Shown here: positions 35,368-45,304 of the stretch, one piece after another
How the letters are laid out: each line of letters starts with the position of its first letter
How positions within the stretch are numbered: position 1 is the first letter of the stretch
Source: Actinomadura rudentiformis
Lineage (GTDB): Bacteria; Actinomycetota; Actinomycetes; Streptosporangiales; Streptosporangiaceae
NCBI RefSeq assembly: GCF_008923185.1
Contig: NZ_WBMT01000002.1
Span: 248,001-312,000 of the forward strand
Reading direction: 5' to 3'
DNA length: 64,000 nucleotides
Program-made: the position numbers and the translations under genes
The notes under the pieces: model-generated
What the model was told of the DNA's origin: nothing
Databases searched by the model: none
What the model saw: the letters and a program-made list of their open reading frames with translations, nothing else

Positions 35368-36868
35368 TTGTGGCCTTGACCAAGGAGACGGGTTCGGGTG
35401 GTGCGATGGTCGGTTTGGGGGTGCGGGCCAGAGTGAGGCCGGCTGCCATGACCGCGAAGGGGAGCGCGGGGAGGATGTAGCGGTAGTCGAAGTCGGCGGT
35501 GGCGGCTGGGATCACCAGAAGGGCCAGACCTGTGCCGAGCGGCAGCAGCACTTCGCCGCCGAGCCGGCGGATTCGGAGCAGCACTCCCAGCAGCCCTACG
35601 GCCATGAAGGCGCCCAGATATGGGCCGCGAACGAAGTACCGGTCCTGGTAGTCGCGGACCCAGGCGGCCTGCGGCTCGACGACCCGGGCGTCGGCGGTCG
35701 ATCCGCCGTACGGGTAGGCGTGGAGTGCCTGCCAGTTCGAGAGGGAGGCGCCGACCGGGAACTCGTACAGGTCGACGATCCCCCGTGACGGGTAGTTGGC
35801 GCGCTCCCACTCGAAGCAGCGGACGGTGTCGCGCCAGATCACCTTGAGGTAGTCCCCCGGCTGCTTGGTGATCGCCGCCATGGCGAACTCGCCGGCCAGC
35901 TTGTTGGCCTGCGGGTCGTACAGGCCATCGGGCAGCGTGCTGAAGCCGGAATTCCCGCCCCACAACGCGCCCAGGGCCGGGGCCACTTCCGGATTGCGGG
36001 GCAGCCCGTCGCGGCAGAACGGGGCGACCTCGGGCCGGGGTTTGATGATCGAGCAGTCGGCGAAGTCGACGGTCCTCCCGTACAACCAGACCTTGTCGGT
36101 GTTGGTGAGGGCGAACCTGCCGTGCACCGAGTCGAACCACGACATGTAGATCAGGATGGGAATGGCCGCGCCGACCATGGCGGCCGCGATGGCACGCCAT
36201 CCGACCCGCCGGATCAGCATGCACAGCAGCACGACGAGCAGGAGCGGCAGCCCGGTCGACCGCACCAGGGTGGCGAACGCCATCAGCACACCCGCGAGCG
36301 CGCCCATCCACCAGCTCATACGGCGACGCCACAGCACCACGGTGACGGCCGCCAGGAGCAGGAACGTGAAGAGCCCATCCGACATCAGCATGTGCTCGAG
36401 CTCGATCTGGTACGCGTCGTACAGCACCGGGACCGTGAGCGCCGTGGCGATGACCCCGGGGACCCAGCTCCACCACCGTGGCCAGCCCGCCCTCAGCCCG
36501 CGCCAGACCAGCAGGTAGACCAGGACGCCCGTCAGCACACCGATCGCGTGCTGGACGCTCAACGTCACGGTGAAGCTCTCGAACGGCTTGAGCAGCCACA
36601 GGAAGACCGAATAACCGCTCGGCCGGAGCCGCGAAGGCTCGAACGACAGCGCACCCTGCAGATACGTCGTCGAATCACCGAACCACAGGGGCGACGGATA
36701 ACCGATCATCACGATCCACCGCACCGCGACGGACCCGCCGAGCACGATCAGGAAAAGGCCGTGGGCCAGGAGGAATCGGCCCCCTCCACGTGTGACCGTC
36801 GCGAGAACACGTGCGACCGGGAGAAGCCGCCCGCCATCAGCACCCACCGTGGTGGCACTGTCACTCAA
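35288..36868 (-). CDS. Polytopic membrane protein, probable GT-C glycosyltransferase
   Basis: 526 residues from TTG 36868 (GGAG 5 nt upstream). The first loop reads [19 protein letters not shown], with FGDS at the place of the GT-C catalytic acid, and [11 protein letters not shown] follows. About ten helices. A paralogue at 57279 shares the YP--LWFGD-x-YL and SGYS blocks. The C-terminal segment turns to PKPKPNPNQ and stops at 35288, but a Glu/Pro-rich continuation exists one frame away. The encoded protein may therefore be about 80 residues longer after a frameshift. Confidence 0.65.
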   Translation of the reverse strand: MSDSATTVGADGGRLLPVARVLATVTRGGGRFLLAHGLFLIVLGGSVAVRWIVMIGYPSPLWFGDSTTYLQGALSFEPSRLRPSGYSVFLWLLKPFESFTVTLSVQHAIGVLTGVLVYLLVWRGLRAGWPRWWSWVPGVIATALTVPVLYDAYQIELEHMLMSDGLFTFLLLAAVTVVLWRRRMSWWMGALAGVLMAFATLVRSTGLPLLLVVLLCMLIRRVGWRAIAAAMVGAAIPILIYMSWFDSVHGRFALTNTDKVWLYGRTVDFADCSIIKPRPEVAPFCRDGLPRNPEVAPALGALWGGNSGFSTLPDGLYDPQANKLAGEFAMAAITKQPGDYLKVIWRDTVRCFEWERANYPSRGIVDLYEFPVGASLSNWQALHAYPYGGSTADARVVEPQAAWVRDYQDRYFVRGPYLGAFMAVGLLGVLLRIRRLGGEVLLPLGTGLALLVIPAATADFDYRYILPALPFAVMAAGLTLARTPKPTIAPPEPVSLVKATTPKPKPNPNQEQPLKILSRRPSPSRR

Positions 36869-37266
36869 ACCGTCTCCGAAATTTCCAAGGCGGCCACGAA
36901 CGGGGTTGACGCATTCACCCCGTCGGGCGCAACCACACCTGGCAACATGACCACGTCACCAAAGTCGCCGCACATCAGGACGCTCCGTGCACGACAAGGG
37001 TTTACCGCAACCTCACCCGCCGGACCTTCGCTTCGACCTTTCCCCCGAGTCGCATTCTGATCACATTGTCCGTGACGCCGCCGCGCAGCAGGCCACCGAG
37101 GACGGCTGCCGGCCACTCGTCCGGCCACTTCGGTTCAGTGGCTCCCCACGGGAAACAACAGGTAAAGCATCGCCATCCGGCAGATGGCCTCCATCACCCC
37201 AAATGTGCCGTTACAGTCGATCCTTACAGCAGCGACCCCCCTGAGTCCCGACCTGTTCCCGGAGCC
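36869..37266. promoter_or_regulatory. 398-bp divergent intergenic region
   Basis: Separates the membrane protein gene (minus) from the GT2-TagF gene (plus). No supported ORF; the open frames through it lack protein character. It holds TTACAG twice near 37210-37230 and a fairly AT-rich patch at 37050-37075. I could not place a confident promoter. Confidence 0.4.
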
Positions 37267-39504
37267 ATGGCCGACAACCCGAACCCCTCGCCGCCCGCCG
37301 ACTGGCGGTCCGCCAGCACCACGACCCCGTCACTGAGCGTCATCGTCCCGGCGCATCGCGTCCAGGGATATATCCGACAGTGCCTTGAGTCGATCCTTGC
37401 CTGCGATCTGCCGAACCTCGAAGTGATCGCCGTGAACGACGCCTCGCCGGACCGGTGCGGGGAGATCCTCGATGAGATCGCCGCACGTGACCCGCGGGTG
37501 CGGGTACGCCATCTCACCGAGAACGTGGGACTGGGCGAGGCGCGCAACATCGGCCTCGACATGGCGACCGGCGACTACGTCTGGTTCTTCGACAGCGACG
37601 ACTACGCCACCGAGGGGGCGGTGCAGGCGATCGTCGAGCGGCTGGCGCAGACCCGGCCGGACGTGCTGCTCTTCGACTACGCGCGCGAGTACTGGCACGG
37701 CAAGGTCAAGCGCAGCGTCATCAACGACCTGTTCCGGGTGCCCCCGGCGCCGGACGTCTTCACCTGCGCGGAGCGCCCGAGCGTCCTGCGCCTCATGATG
37801 ACCGCCTGGAACCGCGCCATCCGCCGCGAGTTCCTGCTCGGGCTCGGGCTGCGGTTCAGCCGCGGCCACTACGAGGACTTCAACCTCACCTACCCGATTC
37901 TCATGGTCGCCGAGCGGATCTCCCTGCTCGACCAGGTCTGCTACATCTACCGGCAGCGCCGCCGCGGTGCGATCACCAAGACGCGCAGCCAGAAGCATTT
38001 CGACGCGTTCGCCCAGTACGACCGCGTGTTCGCGTTCATGGACCAGATGGGTCCCGAGGCCGACCAGTTCCGCGCCCGGATGTTCGACCGCACGATCTGG
38101 CACCTGCTGGTGATCATCGAGGCGGACGACCGGGTGCCGGAGGCCGACCGGGCACGCTTCTTCGCCGGCATGTCCGAGGTCTACCGCCGCTACCGGCCGT
38201 CCGACCACGTCATGCCGGACGACGAGCTGCTCGCCAAGAAGTACCGGCTGATCGTCAAGAACGACTACAAGGGCTTCGAACGCCTGCACAAGAAGATCCG
38301 CGCCCGCAAGGCGGCGGGCAAGGCCAAGCGCAAGGTCAAGGCGTTCGCCAACAACTCCAAGCGGCGCGGCATGCAGGTCTACTACCAGACGCAGCTGCGC
38401 CGCCCGATCGACGAGAACCTCGCGGTGTACGCGGCCTACTGGCACCGCGGCTACGCGTGCAACCCCGCCGCGATCTACGAGAAGGCCAAGGAGCTCGCGC
38501 CGCACATCAAGGGTGTGTGGGTCGTCAAGCCGGAGAACGTCGGCGACATGCCCAAGGGCGTGCCCTACGTCGTGCACAACTCGAAGGACTACTGGCGCCT
38601 CATCGCCCGCGCGAAGTACTTCGTCAACAACGTCAACTTCTCGAACGCCCTGGTCAAGCGGCGCGGCCAGATCCATGTCATGACCGAGCACGGCACGCCG
38701 CTCAAGCGCATGGGCCTCGACCAGCTGCAGTACCCCGCGGGCGGCGGGACGATGGACTTCGACGCCCTGATCAGGCGGGCCGACCGCTGGGACTTCCACC
38801 TGTCGGCCAACCCGCTGACCACCGAGGCCTGGGAGCGCAGCTTCCCCTGCGACTACGAGATGCTGGAGATCGGCTACCCGCGCAACGACCGGTTGGTCCG
38901 CGCGACGGACCAGGAGCGCGACCGGCTGCGAGCCGAGCTCGGCATCCCCGAGGGCAAGAAGGCCATCCTCTACACGCCGACGCACCGCGACTACCGGCGT
39001 GACTTCGCGCCGATGTTCGACATCAGGCGCTTCGCCCAGGAGCTGGGCGAGGAGTACGTCCTGCTTCTGCGGGCGCACTACTTCTACAAGCCCGAGGCCG
39101 AGATGTGGGACCGTGAGCGCGTCATCGACGTCTCCGGTCACCCGTCGGTCGAGGACCTGTGCATCGCCTCCGACGCGCTGCTCACGGACTACTCGTCGAT
39201 CATGTTCGACTACGCGGTGCTGCCGGACCGGCCGATCGTGATCTTCGCCAATGACTGGGAGACCTACAAACTCACCCGCGGCGTCAACTTCGACCTCACC
39301 GAGTTCCCGCCCGGTGTGGTGGCCTACACCGAAGAGGACCTGCTGAAGAGCATCCGGTCCGGCGCCCCCTGGGGCGAGGCCGCGGCCCGCTCGCGAGGCG
39401 CGTTCCGGGAACGTTTCTGCCCTTGGGAGGACGGCCGGGCATCCGAACGCGCGGTCCGGCGCGTCTTTCTAGGTGAGAACGTCCCGAATCCGCCCCAGCC
39501 GTAA
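37267..39504 (+). CDS. GT2-TagF fusion, short form
   Basis: 745 residues from ATG 37267 (MADNPNPSPPADW); upstream in-frame sequence is not GT-like. GT2 domain at about 20-280 (VIVPAHRVQGYIRQC, NDASPDR, FFDSDDYA). A Lys/Arg-rich hinge around 340-370 (KKIRARKAAGKAKRKVK) then leads into the TagF domain: TEHGTPLKRMG with His475, YTPTHRDYRRDF, LRAHYFY, and TDYSS at 640-644. It lacks the 400-residue beta-rich middle of its two relatives, so it represents the simplest form. It probably adds glycerol-phosphate units, perhaps priming the chain. Confidence 0.87.
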   Translation: MADNPNPSPPADWRSASTTTPSLSVIVPAHRVQGYIRQCLESILACDLPNLEVIAVNDASPDRCGEILDEIAARDPRVRVRHLTENVGLGEARNIGLDMATGDYVWFFDSDDYATEGAVQAIVERLAQTRPDVLLFDYAREYWHGKVKRSVINDLFRVPPAPDVFTCAERPSVLRLMMTAWNRAIRREFLLGLGLRFSRGHYEDFNLTYPILMVAERISLLDQVCYIYRQRRRGAITKTRSQKHFDAFAQYDRVFAFMDQMGPEADQFRARMFDRTIWHLLVIIEADDRVPEADRARFFAGMSEVYRRYRPSDHVMPDDELLAKKYRLIVKNDYKGFERLHKKIRARKAAGKAKRKVKAFANNSKRRGMQVYYQTQLRRPIDENLAVYAAYWHRGYACNPAAIYEKAKELAPHIKGVWVVKPENVGDMPKGVPYVVHNSKDYWRLIARAKYFVNNVNFSNALVKRRGQIHVMTEHGTPLKRMGLDQLQYPAGGGTMDFDALIRRADRWDFHLSANPLTTEAWERSFPCDYEMLEIGYPRNDRLVRATDQERDRLRAELGIPEGKKAILYTPTHRDYRRDFAPMFDIRRFAQELGEEYVLLLRAHYFYKPEAEMWDRERVIDVSGHPSVEDLCIASDALLTDYSSIMFDYAVLPDRPIVIFANDWETYKLTRGVNFDLTEFPPGVVAYTEEDLLKSIRSGAPWGEAAARSRGAFRERFCPWEDGRASERAVRRVFLGENVPNPPQP

Positions 39505-39540
39505 CAACGCCGCGCTTCCGCCGCAAGGAGTCTCCCTTTG

Positions 39541-42500
39541 GTGCCCAACCTGATCAGCGTCGTCGTGCTCGCACGCCGGTCCGGAACCGACCTGGCCGAA
39601 ACGCTGGCCTCGCTGGCCGCCCAAACCCACCGCACCCTCGAGGTGCTGGTCGTGGACGGCGGCACCGGCGCAGGGGCGGACGTGACGCTTCCCGATGAGC
39701 GTTTCCGGCTGATCCGGGAGGGAGCTCCCGGACGCGGCGCGGCGCGCAACATCGGTGTACGGGAGGCGACCGGCGAGTTCCTCGCCTTCGCCGAGGACGG
39801 CGACGTCCTGCCCGAGCACGCCCTGGCGACGCTTCACGCCGCCCTGACCGCCGGAGATTCGGACTTCGCGGCGGGCAACGTGGGGATCCGGCGTGAGGGC
39901 GGCGCGGGGACGCGCCTTTCGCCCGTGCACAAGAAGGCGTTCGCGACCGATCTCGCGGGCACGCACATCCGGCGGCACGAGGCGCTGCTCGACGACCGCC
40001 TGGTCGGCAACAAGCTGTTCCGGGCCTCCTTCTGGGAGCGGAGCGGCCTGGCGTTCCCCGACGTCAACCGCGACGACGACCTGGCCGTGGCGGTGCCCGC
40101 GTACTACCTGGCCGACGCGGTGGACGTGGTGTCGGAGGTCGTCGTCCGGCGGTTCGCCGACGTCGCACCCGCGCCGAGCGCCGTGCCGCAGGACGCCGCC
40201 GACGGCTTCGCGGCGGTGGAGGCGGCGCTGGCCGCGCTCGACGGCCGGTGGAAGCCCAAGGAGCGGCGGCGGTTCCTGGCGGCCGTGCTCGACCGCGAGC
40301 TGCGCGCGTTCCTCGAAGGGCTGCCCGACACCACCGACGAGGAACGCGACCAGGTCGTCGCGCAGGCGGCGGCGCACGCCGACTGGCTCGACCCGAAGGC
40401 ACTCGCCGCACTGCCCGCGATCACCAGGCTGAAGTGGCATCTGGCCGCGCAGAAGAAGCGCGGCGAGCTGGTCAAGGTCGTCCGTTACGGCCGCGGCAAG
40501 CCCAACCCCTCGATCGTCCGTGAGGGCATGCGCCGCTATGTCGTCCACCCGTACTGGAAGGACGACAAGCTCGGGGTGCCGCAGGAGACCTACCGTGCAC
40601 GCAGCGAGGTCGCCCTGCGCGGCCGGGTGCACGAGGTCTCCTGGCGCGACGGCAAGCTCGTGGTGACCGGCGAGGCGTACATCAACTCGGTCAGCTCGCG
40701 GCGGAAGTGGACCGCGATCAAGGGCGTGAGCCTGCGGTCGGGCCGCAAGCGCATCCCGCTGCTCGCCAGGCAGACCCCCAAGCCGGGCAAGAAGTCCGGC
40801 GCGTGGACCGGCTTCGAGTTCACCCTCGACCCCAAGCGCCTCAAGCGTCGCGGTGGCTGGCGGGACGGCGTGTGGGACGTCGAGGCCACGGTGTTCAACG
40901 CGGGCGTGCTCCGTTCGGCCCGGCTGCGCGGCGGCACGGGAGGAAGCGGTGCCCGGCCGCCGTACCACTACGTCACCGACGACGTCCGGATCGTCCCGAA
41001 GGTCGTCGACGGCGCCCTCCGGATCGCCGTGGAGACCGTCACCACCAAGGCCACCGGCCTGCGCTGGGCCGGCGACGGCGTCGAGCTGGACGGCGTCACC
41101 ACCGGGGCGGTACCGGCCGAGCTGAGCCTGGCCTTGGGCGACGAGGTCGTGCGCGTCCCGGTGACCGCGGGCGACAGTGACCAGTTCAGTGGCCGGTTCA
41201 GCGCCCGGTTGCCGCTGCCGTCGGCCTCCGGCGGCACCGACCCGCACGCCATCGACGACACCCGCGACTGGGCGGTGCTCGTGGACGGGCAGCCGCTCGT
41301 GCTCGCGGAGGGCGTGGCCGATCTCGAACGGCTCATAGGCAGCCAGGAGGTGTTCGCCGGCCGCGGCCCGTCCGGCTACCTGCGGTTGCAGCTGCGCACG
41401 GCGCGGCTGCTGGTGACGGCTGCCGACTGGAGTGACGACGGCACGCTGGTCCTCACCGGCTCCCACGCGGCGTACGACGCCGGCGAGATCGTGATCCGCA
41501 GCCGGGGCCGCCGCAAGGACTACCCGTTCACGGTCAAGGCGTCCGGCGACGGCACGCTGGTCTGCCACATCCCGGCTGCCGCGATGCCGAGCGTCGCCGG
41601 AGTGCTGCCGCTGCGGCAGGGCCGCTGGGATGTGCTGTTCCGGCCCACCGGCGGCCGGCCGCTGGCGGTGCGCACCACACCCGAGATCTCGGTGGGCCCG
41701 CAGCCCTCGGTCGAGATCGCGCTGCGCGCCTACTCGCTGGAGAGCCAGGGCAACAACCTGGTCGTGCACGTCACCAGCAACCTGACGGCGGAGGAACGCG
41801 GCGCGGGCGCGACCGCGATGCGCGCGGAGGCCCGCAAGCGCGTCGCCAAGGACGGTCTGCGCGACGCCGTGCTGTTCTCCTGCTTCAACGGCCGGCAGTA
41901 CTCCGACAGCCCGCGCGCGATCCACGAGGAGCTCGTGCGCCGTGGCGTCGACATGGAACAGCTGTGGGTGGTCAACGACGGCCAGGTGGAGCTGCCCGAC
42001 ACACTCCAGGCCGTCCGCCTGAACGGGCGTGAGTGGCACGAGGCGGTGGCCTCGTCCCGCTACATCATCACCAACCACCGGCTGGGCGACTGGTTCCAGC
42101 GGCACCCCGACCAGGTGGTGCTCCAGACCTGGCACGGCACCCCGCTGAAGAAGATCGGCCGTGACCTCAAGGAGGTGCACTTCGCCTACGCGCCGGGCAT
42201 GAAGAAGGCCCTCCAGGCACAGACGCAGGCGAAGTCGGCCGACGTACCGGCGACGCCCAACCTGCCGGAGTGGACGCACCTGCTGTCCCCCAACCCGTTC
42301 AGCACCGAGATCTTCCGCCGCGCCTTCGGGTTCAAGGGCGAGATCATCGAGGCCGGTTACCCGCGTAACGACGTCCTCTACCACCCCGAGTCCGACCGGA
42401 TCGCCGCCTCGGTGCGCGCCAAGCTGGGCATCCCGGAGGACAAGAAGGTCGTGCTGTACGCGCCGACGTGGCGGGACGACCAGTACTACAGCCGTGGCCG

Positions 42501-42990
42501 CTACAAGTTCGACATGCGGCTCAACCTCGCCCAGGCCCAGGCGGCGCTCGGCGATGACCACGTGCTGCTGGTCCGCCTCCACAGCAACGTGGTGGACGGC
42601 GTGCCCGAGGACGGCAACGGCTTCGTCTTCGACGTGTCGCTCTACCCCGACATCGCCGAGCTCTACCTGATCTCGGACATGATGATCACCGACTATTCCT
42701 CGGTGATGTTCGACTTCGCCAACACCCGGCGGCCGATGTTGTTCTTCACCTATGACCTGGCCGACTACCGTGACCGCCTGCGCGGCTTCTATTTCGATTT
42801 CGAGAAAGAGGCTCCGGGCCCGCTACTGGAGACCTCGGACGCGCTCATCGGGGCGATCCGCAATGTCGACGAGGCCGCCGCCGACCACGAACTCCGCTAC
42901 AAGAACTTCGTGGACCGCTTCTGCCCGCTGGACGACGGCCACGCGGCCGCCCGCGTCATCGAAAAGGTCTTCCCCGGCCTTTCCGGGTAA
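39541..42990 (+). CDS. GT2-TagF fusion, long form with degenerate GT2 motifs
   Basis: 1149 residues from GTG 39541 (AAGGAG 10 nt upstream; TTG 39538 is an alternative). The N-terminal GT2 domain is altered: VVDGGTGAG replaces the usual DDGSTDG, and AEDGD replaces DSDD, so activity there is uncertain. The beta-rich middle (about 330-700) has the same W-x-DGKL-x-TGEA strands as the protein at 23499. TagF domain: His865 in TWHGTPLK, YAPTWRDD, RLHSN, and TDYSS at 1050-1054. It starts 36 bp after the short fusion, so they are cotranscribed. Confidence 0.87.
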   Translation: MPNLISVVVLARRSGTDLAETLASLAAQTHRTLEVLVVDGGTGAGADVTLPDERFRLIREGAPGRGAARNIGVREATGEFLAFAEDGDVLPEHALATLHAALTAGDSDFAAGNVGIRREGGAGTRLSPVHKKAFATDLAGTHIRRHEALLDDRLVGNKLFRASFWERSGLAFPDVNRDDDLAVAVPAYYLADAVDVVSEVVVRRFADVAPAPSAVPQDAADGFAAVEAALAALDGRWKPKERRRFLAAVLDRELRAFLEGLPDTTDEERDQVVAQAAAHADWLDPKALAALPAITRLKWHLAAQKKRGELVKVVRYGRGKPNPSIVREGMRRYVVHPYWKDDKLGVPQETYRARSEVALRGRVHEVSWRDGKLVVTGEAYINSVSSRRKWTAIKGVSLRSGRKRIPLLARQTPKPGKKSGAWTGFEFTLDPKRLKRRGGWRDGVWDVEATVFNAGVLRSARLRGGTGGSGARPPYHYVTDDVRIVPKVVDGALRIAVETVTTKATGLRWAGDGVELDGVTTGAVPAELSLALGDEVVRVPVTAGDSDQFSGRFSARLPLPSASGGTDPHAIDDTRDWAVLVDGQPLVLAEGVADLERLIGSQEVFAGRGPSGYLRLQLRTARLLVTAADWSDDGTLVLTGSHAAYDAGEIVIRSRGRRKDYPFTVKASGDGTLVCHIPAAAMPSVAGVLPLRQGRWDVLFRPTGGRPLAVRTTPEISVGPQPSVEIALRAYSLESQGNNLVVHVTSNLTAEERGAGATAMRAEARKRVAKDGLRDAVLFSCFNGRQYSDSPRAIHEELVRRGVDMEQLWVVNDGQVELPDTLQAVRLNGREWHEAVASSRYIITNHRLGDWFQRHPDQVVLQTWHGTPLKKIGRDLKEVHFAYAPGMKKALQAQTQAKSADVPATPNLPEWTHLLSPNPFSTEIFRRAFGFKGEIIEAGYPRNDVLYHPESDRIAASVRAKLGIPEDKKVVLYAPTWRDDQYYSRGRYKFDMRLNLAQAQAALGDDHVLLVRLHSNVVDGVPEDGNGFVFDVSLYPDIAELYLISDMMITDYSSVMFDFANTRRPMLFFTYDLADYRDRLRGFYFDFEKEAPGPLLETSDALIGAIRNVDEAAADHELRYKNFVDRFCPLDDGHAAARVIEKVFPGLSG

Positions 42991-43003
42991 AGGGCAGCGA
43001 AGC

Positions 43004-45019
43004 TCAGGGAGTTTCTGCGATGGCGTGCCAGCCTTCGAAGGTCTGGGCACCCGGTGTCTGACGGTTGATCAAAAGTCGGCCGTGGTCGCCCAGTGCGGCG
43101 ACCACGGCCCTGCCGGCCGAGTCAAACGCGACCGAAGGCGATGCCACAAGTGGCCCGCCCAGGGAGAACCAGCGGCCGAACGAGAGGCCTCGGCCGTCCG
43201 CGAAGGAACAGCTGATGCCCGCCGGCGTCCCGCCGCGCGCGCAGATGAGCGATGTCTGGCCGCCGTCGGACGTCGCCAGGGCGGGGGCGTCGACCGCGTC
43301 CACGCCGCCCACTCGCACGGGGGGTGCGAACGTGCCGTCCGCCCGCTCCTTCTGGACCAGGTACTGGCCGGAGCGCGGGTCGCGGTGGAGCAGGCGCGTG
43401 CGGGCGTCCGGTCCGGCGGACAACCGCAGCGGCCCGGCCGGTGAGGTGCGGCCGATGTCCTCGCCTCGGACCGGGCGCGTCTCCTGCATGCGCCAGCGCA
43501 TCACCGTGCCCCGCCCCGTCGCCTCGCGCCGGGCCCGGGCGCGCGGGGCGTCGTCCGAGGCGGCGAACACCTCGATCGGCGACCGCCCGGCAGGGGTGAC
43601 CGCGAGCCCGTCGCGCAGGTCACGTCCGCCCAGGTCGCGCCATTTGCCGAACGTGCCCAACGGCTTGCCCTGCATGCGCATGGCGACGGTTCCGGCGCCG
43701 GTGCGCACGAAGACGGCGATCCGGCCGTCGGCGGTCGCGGTGACGGCCGGGGATCCCGTGTGCTTCCGGTCGCGCTCGCGGCCCGGGGCGCCCAGCTGCG
43801 TCACCTGCCACGCGTTCGCCCGGCCCGCCTGGAAGACCACGAGACCGTGCGTGTCGTCGGCACGGCGAGCGGCGACCATCCACTGGTCGCCGACGCTCCC
43901 GACCGTGATCCCCGGGCTGAGCGGGAATCCGGGGTCGATGCGGAGCGGCCCGCTCCACTCGCCGGCGTTGCGCTGCGTCCAGACGTACAGCCCGCCCTGC
44001 TCGACCGCGAAGGCGCGCAGCAGCCCGTCGGACCCGCGTGCCAGCTGGACGCCGCTCCCCGGCCAGCGGCGGTACATGCGCTTCGTCCAGCCCCAGTACT
44101 TGGGCAGCTTCTGGGGGCCCAGCAGGCGGTCATGCCGCCGATACGCCTCGAAGGCGGCCTTCTTGCCCGCCCGCTGCCCCGGGCCGAGGTTCACGGGGAG
44201 CCGCAGGATCGCGTAGTCGACGTAGCCGATGGCGACCAGGCGCGGGTCTCCGGCTCCGCGCACGGCCTCGGCGGTCAGGCGCGCCGCTGCGACATGGTCC
44301 TTGTGGTCGTGCCCGTGGGGCTGGGTGTCCTGGTGGCGCACGACGGTCGTGCCGAACGTCTTCATCAGCGCCTGCAGGGCCGCCAGCACGTCCGCCCGGC
44401 TGGCACAGCGGGAGAACGGCGATCCCGCAGGGACGACGGTGTGCACGCAGTTCGTCCCGATCAGATCCCTCTGGAGGCGTTTCAGGGCGTTCTTGCCGAG
44501 CGTGCTGGTGTGCTTGTCGGCGCCGTCCGGCAGCCGGAACCACACCAGCCGTACCGTGGGCCGTTCGGTGAGCGTGTCGACCTGGACGGTGAGCGGTCCG
44601 GCCACGAGCGCGCCGCTCGTCCAGCGGTCACGCACTCCGGCCATGCGGGCGTACGCCTGCCGGATTCCCCGTTCTCTGCTCGCCGAATAGGCATACGGGT
44701 CATATCCCCGTGCGTATCCCTCGCCTGCGGTCAGGAACACGGTGACCGTCTGCCGCCCGGCGGCGATGACGTCCCGAATGTCGGGATTCATGAAAAGCAG
44801 GTCGTCGTCCGCATGCGCGACGACCTGCATATACCGGTCCTTTTTTCCCGCGGCGCCGGCCTTACCGTCCGGGGCGGCCGCAGGCCGCACCGGTACGGGT
44901 TCGCGCCGGGCCTGAATGCCGTTCTCGGCGAATGTGACGCCGGCGACCATGGCGAGCCCGGATACGACCACGGCACCGGTGACCGCCAATGGCACGGGCA
45001 CGCCTTCACGAATCCCCAC
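43004..45019 (-). CDS. Secreted or anchored PIG-L family deacetylase with C-terminal beta-propeller-like region
   Basis: 671 residues from GTG 45019 (SD GGGGGAG). One N-terminal helix (LAVTGAVVVSGLAMVAGVTF) serves as signal or anchor. The PIG-L domain spans about 60-310. It holds the zinc/catalytic motif VAHADDD (H69, D71, D72) and the distal GHDHKDH cluster. From about 340 to the end are repeated Trp/Gly/Asp-rich segments (GLYVWTQRN-EWSG..., FGKWRDLGG) like a sialidase- or lectin-type propeller. It would de-N-acetylate an amino sugar on an exported polymer. It is convergent with the TagF fusion, 13 bp apart. Confidence 0.8.
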   Translation of the reverse strand: MGIREGVPVPLAVTGAVVVSGLAMVAGVTFAENGIQARREPVPVRPAAAPDGKAGAAGKKDRYMQVVAHADDDLLFMNPDIRDVIAAGRQTVTVFLTAGEGYARGYDPYAYSASRERGIRQAYARMAGVRDRWTSGALVAGPLTVQVDTLTERPTVRLVWFRLPDGADKHTSTLGKNALKRLQRDLIGTNCVHTVVPAGSPFSRCASRADVLAALQALMKTFGTTVVRHQDTQPHGHDHKDHVAAARLTAEAVRGAGDPRLVAIGYVDYAILRLPVNLGPGQRAGKKAAFEAYRRHDRLLGPQKLPKYWGWTKRMYRRWPGSGVQLARGSDGLLRAFAVEQGGLYVWTQRNAGEWSGPLRIDPGFPLSPGITVGSVGDQWMVAARRADDTHGLVVFQAGRANAWQVTQLGAPGRERDRKHTGSPAVTATADGRIAVFVRTGAGTVAMRMQGKPLGTFGKWRDLGGRDLRDGLAVTPAGRSPIEVFAASDDAPRARARREATGRGTVMRWRMQETRPVRGEDIGRTSPAGPLRLSAGPDARTRLLHRDPRSGQYLVQKERADGTFAPPVRVGGVDAVDAPALATSDGGQTSLICARGGTPAGISCSFADGRGLSFGRWFSLGGPLVASPSVAFDSAGRAVVAALGDHGRLLINRQTPGAQTFEGWHAIAETP

Positions 45020-45304
45020 GTTGTGGTGGCTCCCCCGAGACGGGCGGGCGGCGGCGCCCGCGAAGACGTGGACCTCTGGCAGGAGATCTTGGACGAAATG
45101 ACCCCCGCGGCGCAAGATCAAAATTGGCCGGATATTGACCGGATTTCGAGGCAACGTTCAGGCGGTGTTAGGGCGTCATTAGTGCGAGATCCACCCGGGT
45201 ATGCGGCCCACGAAGCTGGTCAGGCCGCTTACCCGCACGAGCGGAGACGGGGAAGCGCCATCAAGGGGACATTTGACTGCAAGGAGGCTGGTATCAGGCA
45301 ACGA
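45020..45304. promoter_or_regulatory. 285-bp gap before the second GT2-DUF2304 pair
   Basis: Divergent region. An SD-like AAGGAGG at 45281-45287 lies 5 nt before an in-frame ATC (45293) but 17 nt before the GTG at 45305. No other structure stands out. Confidence 0.4.

Noticed and set aside
39469..42582. 1037-residue minus-strand ORF
   Set aside because: Antisense of the long GT2-TagF fusion; composition (Gly/Arg/Val/His repeats without hydrophobic pattern) is not protein-like.
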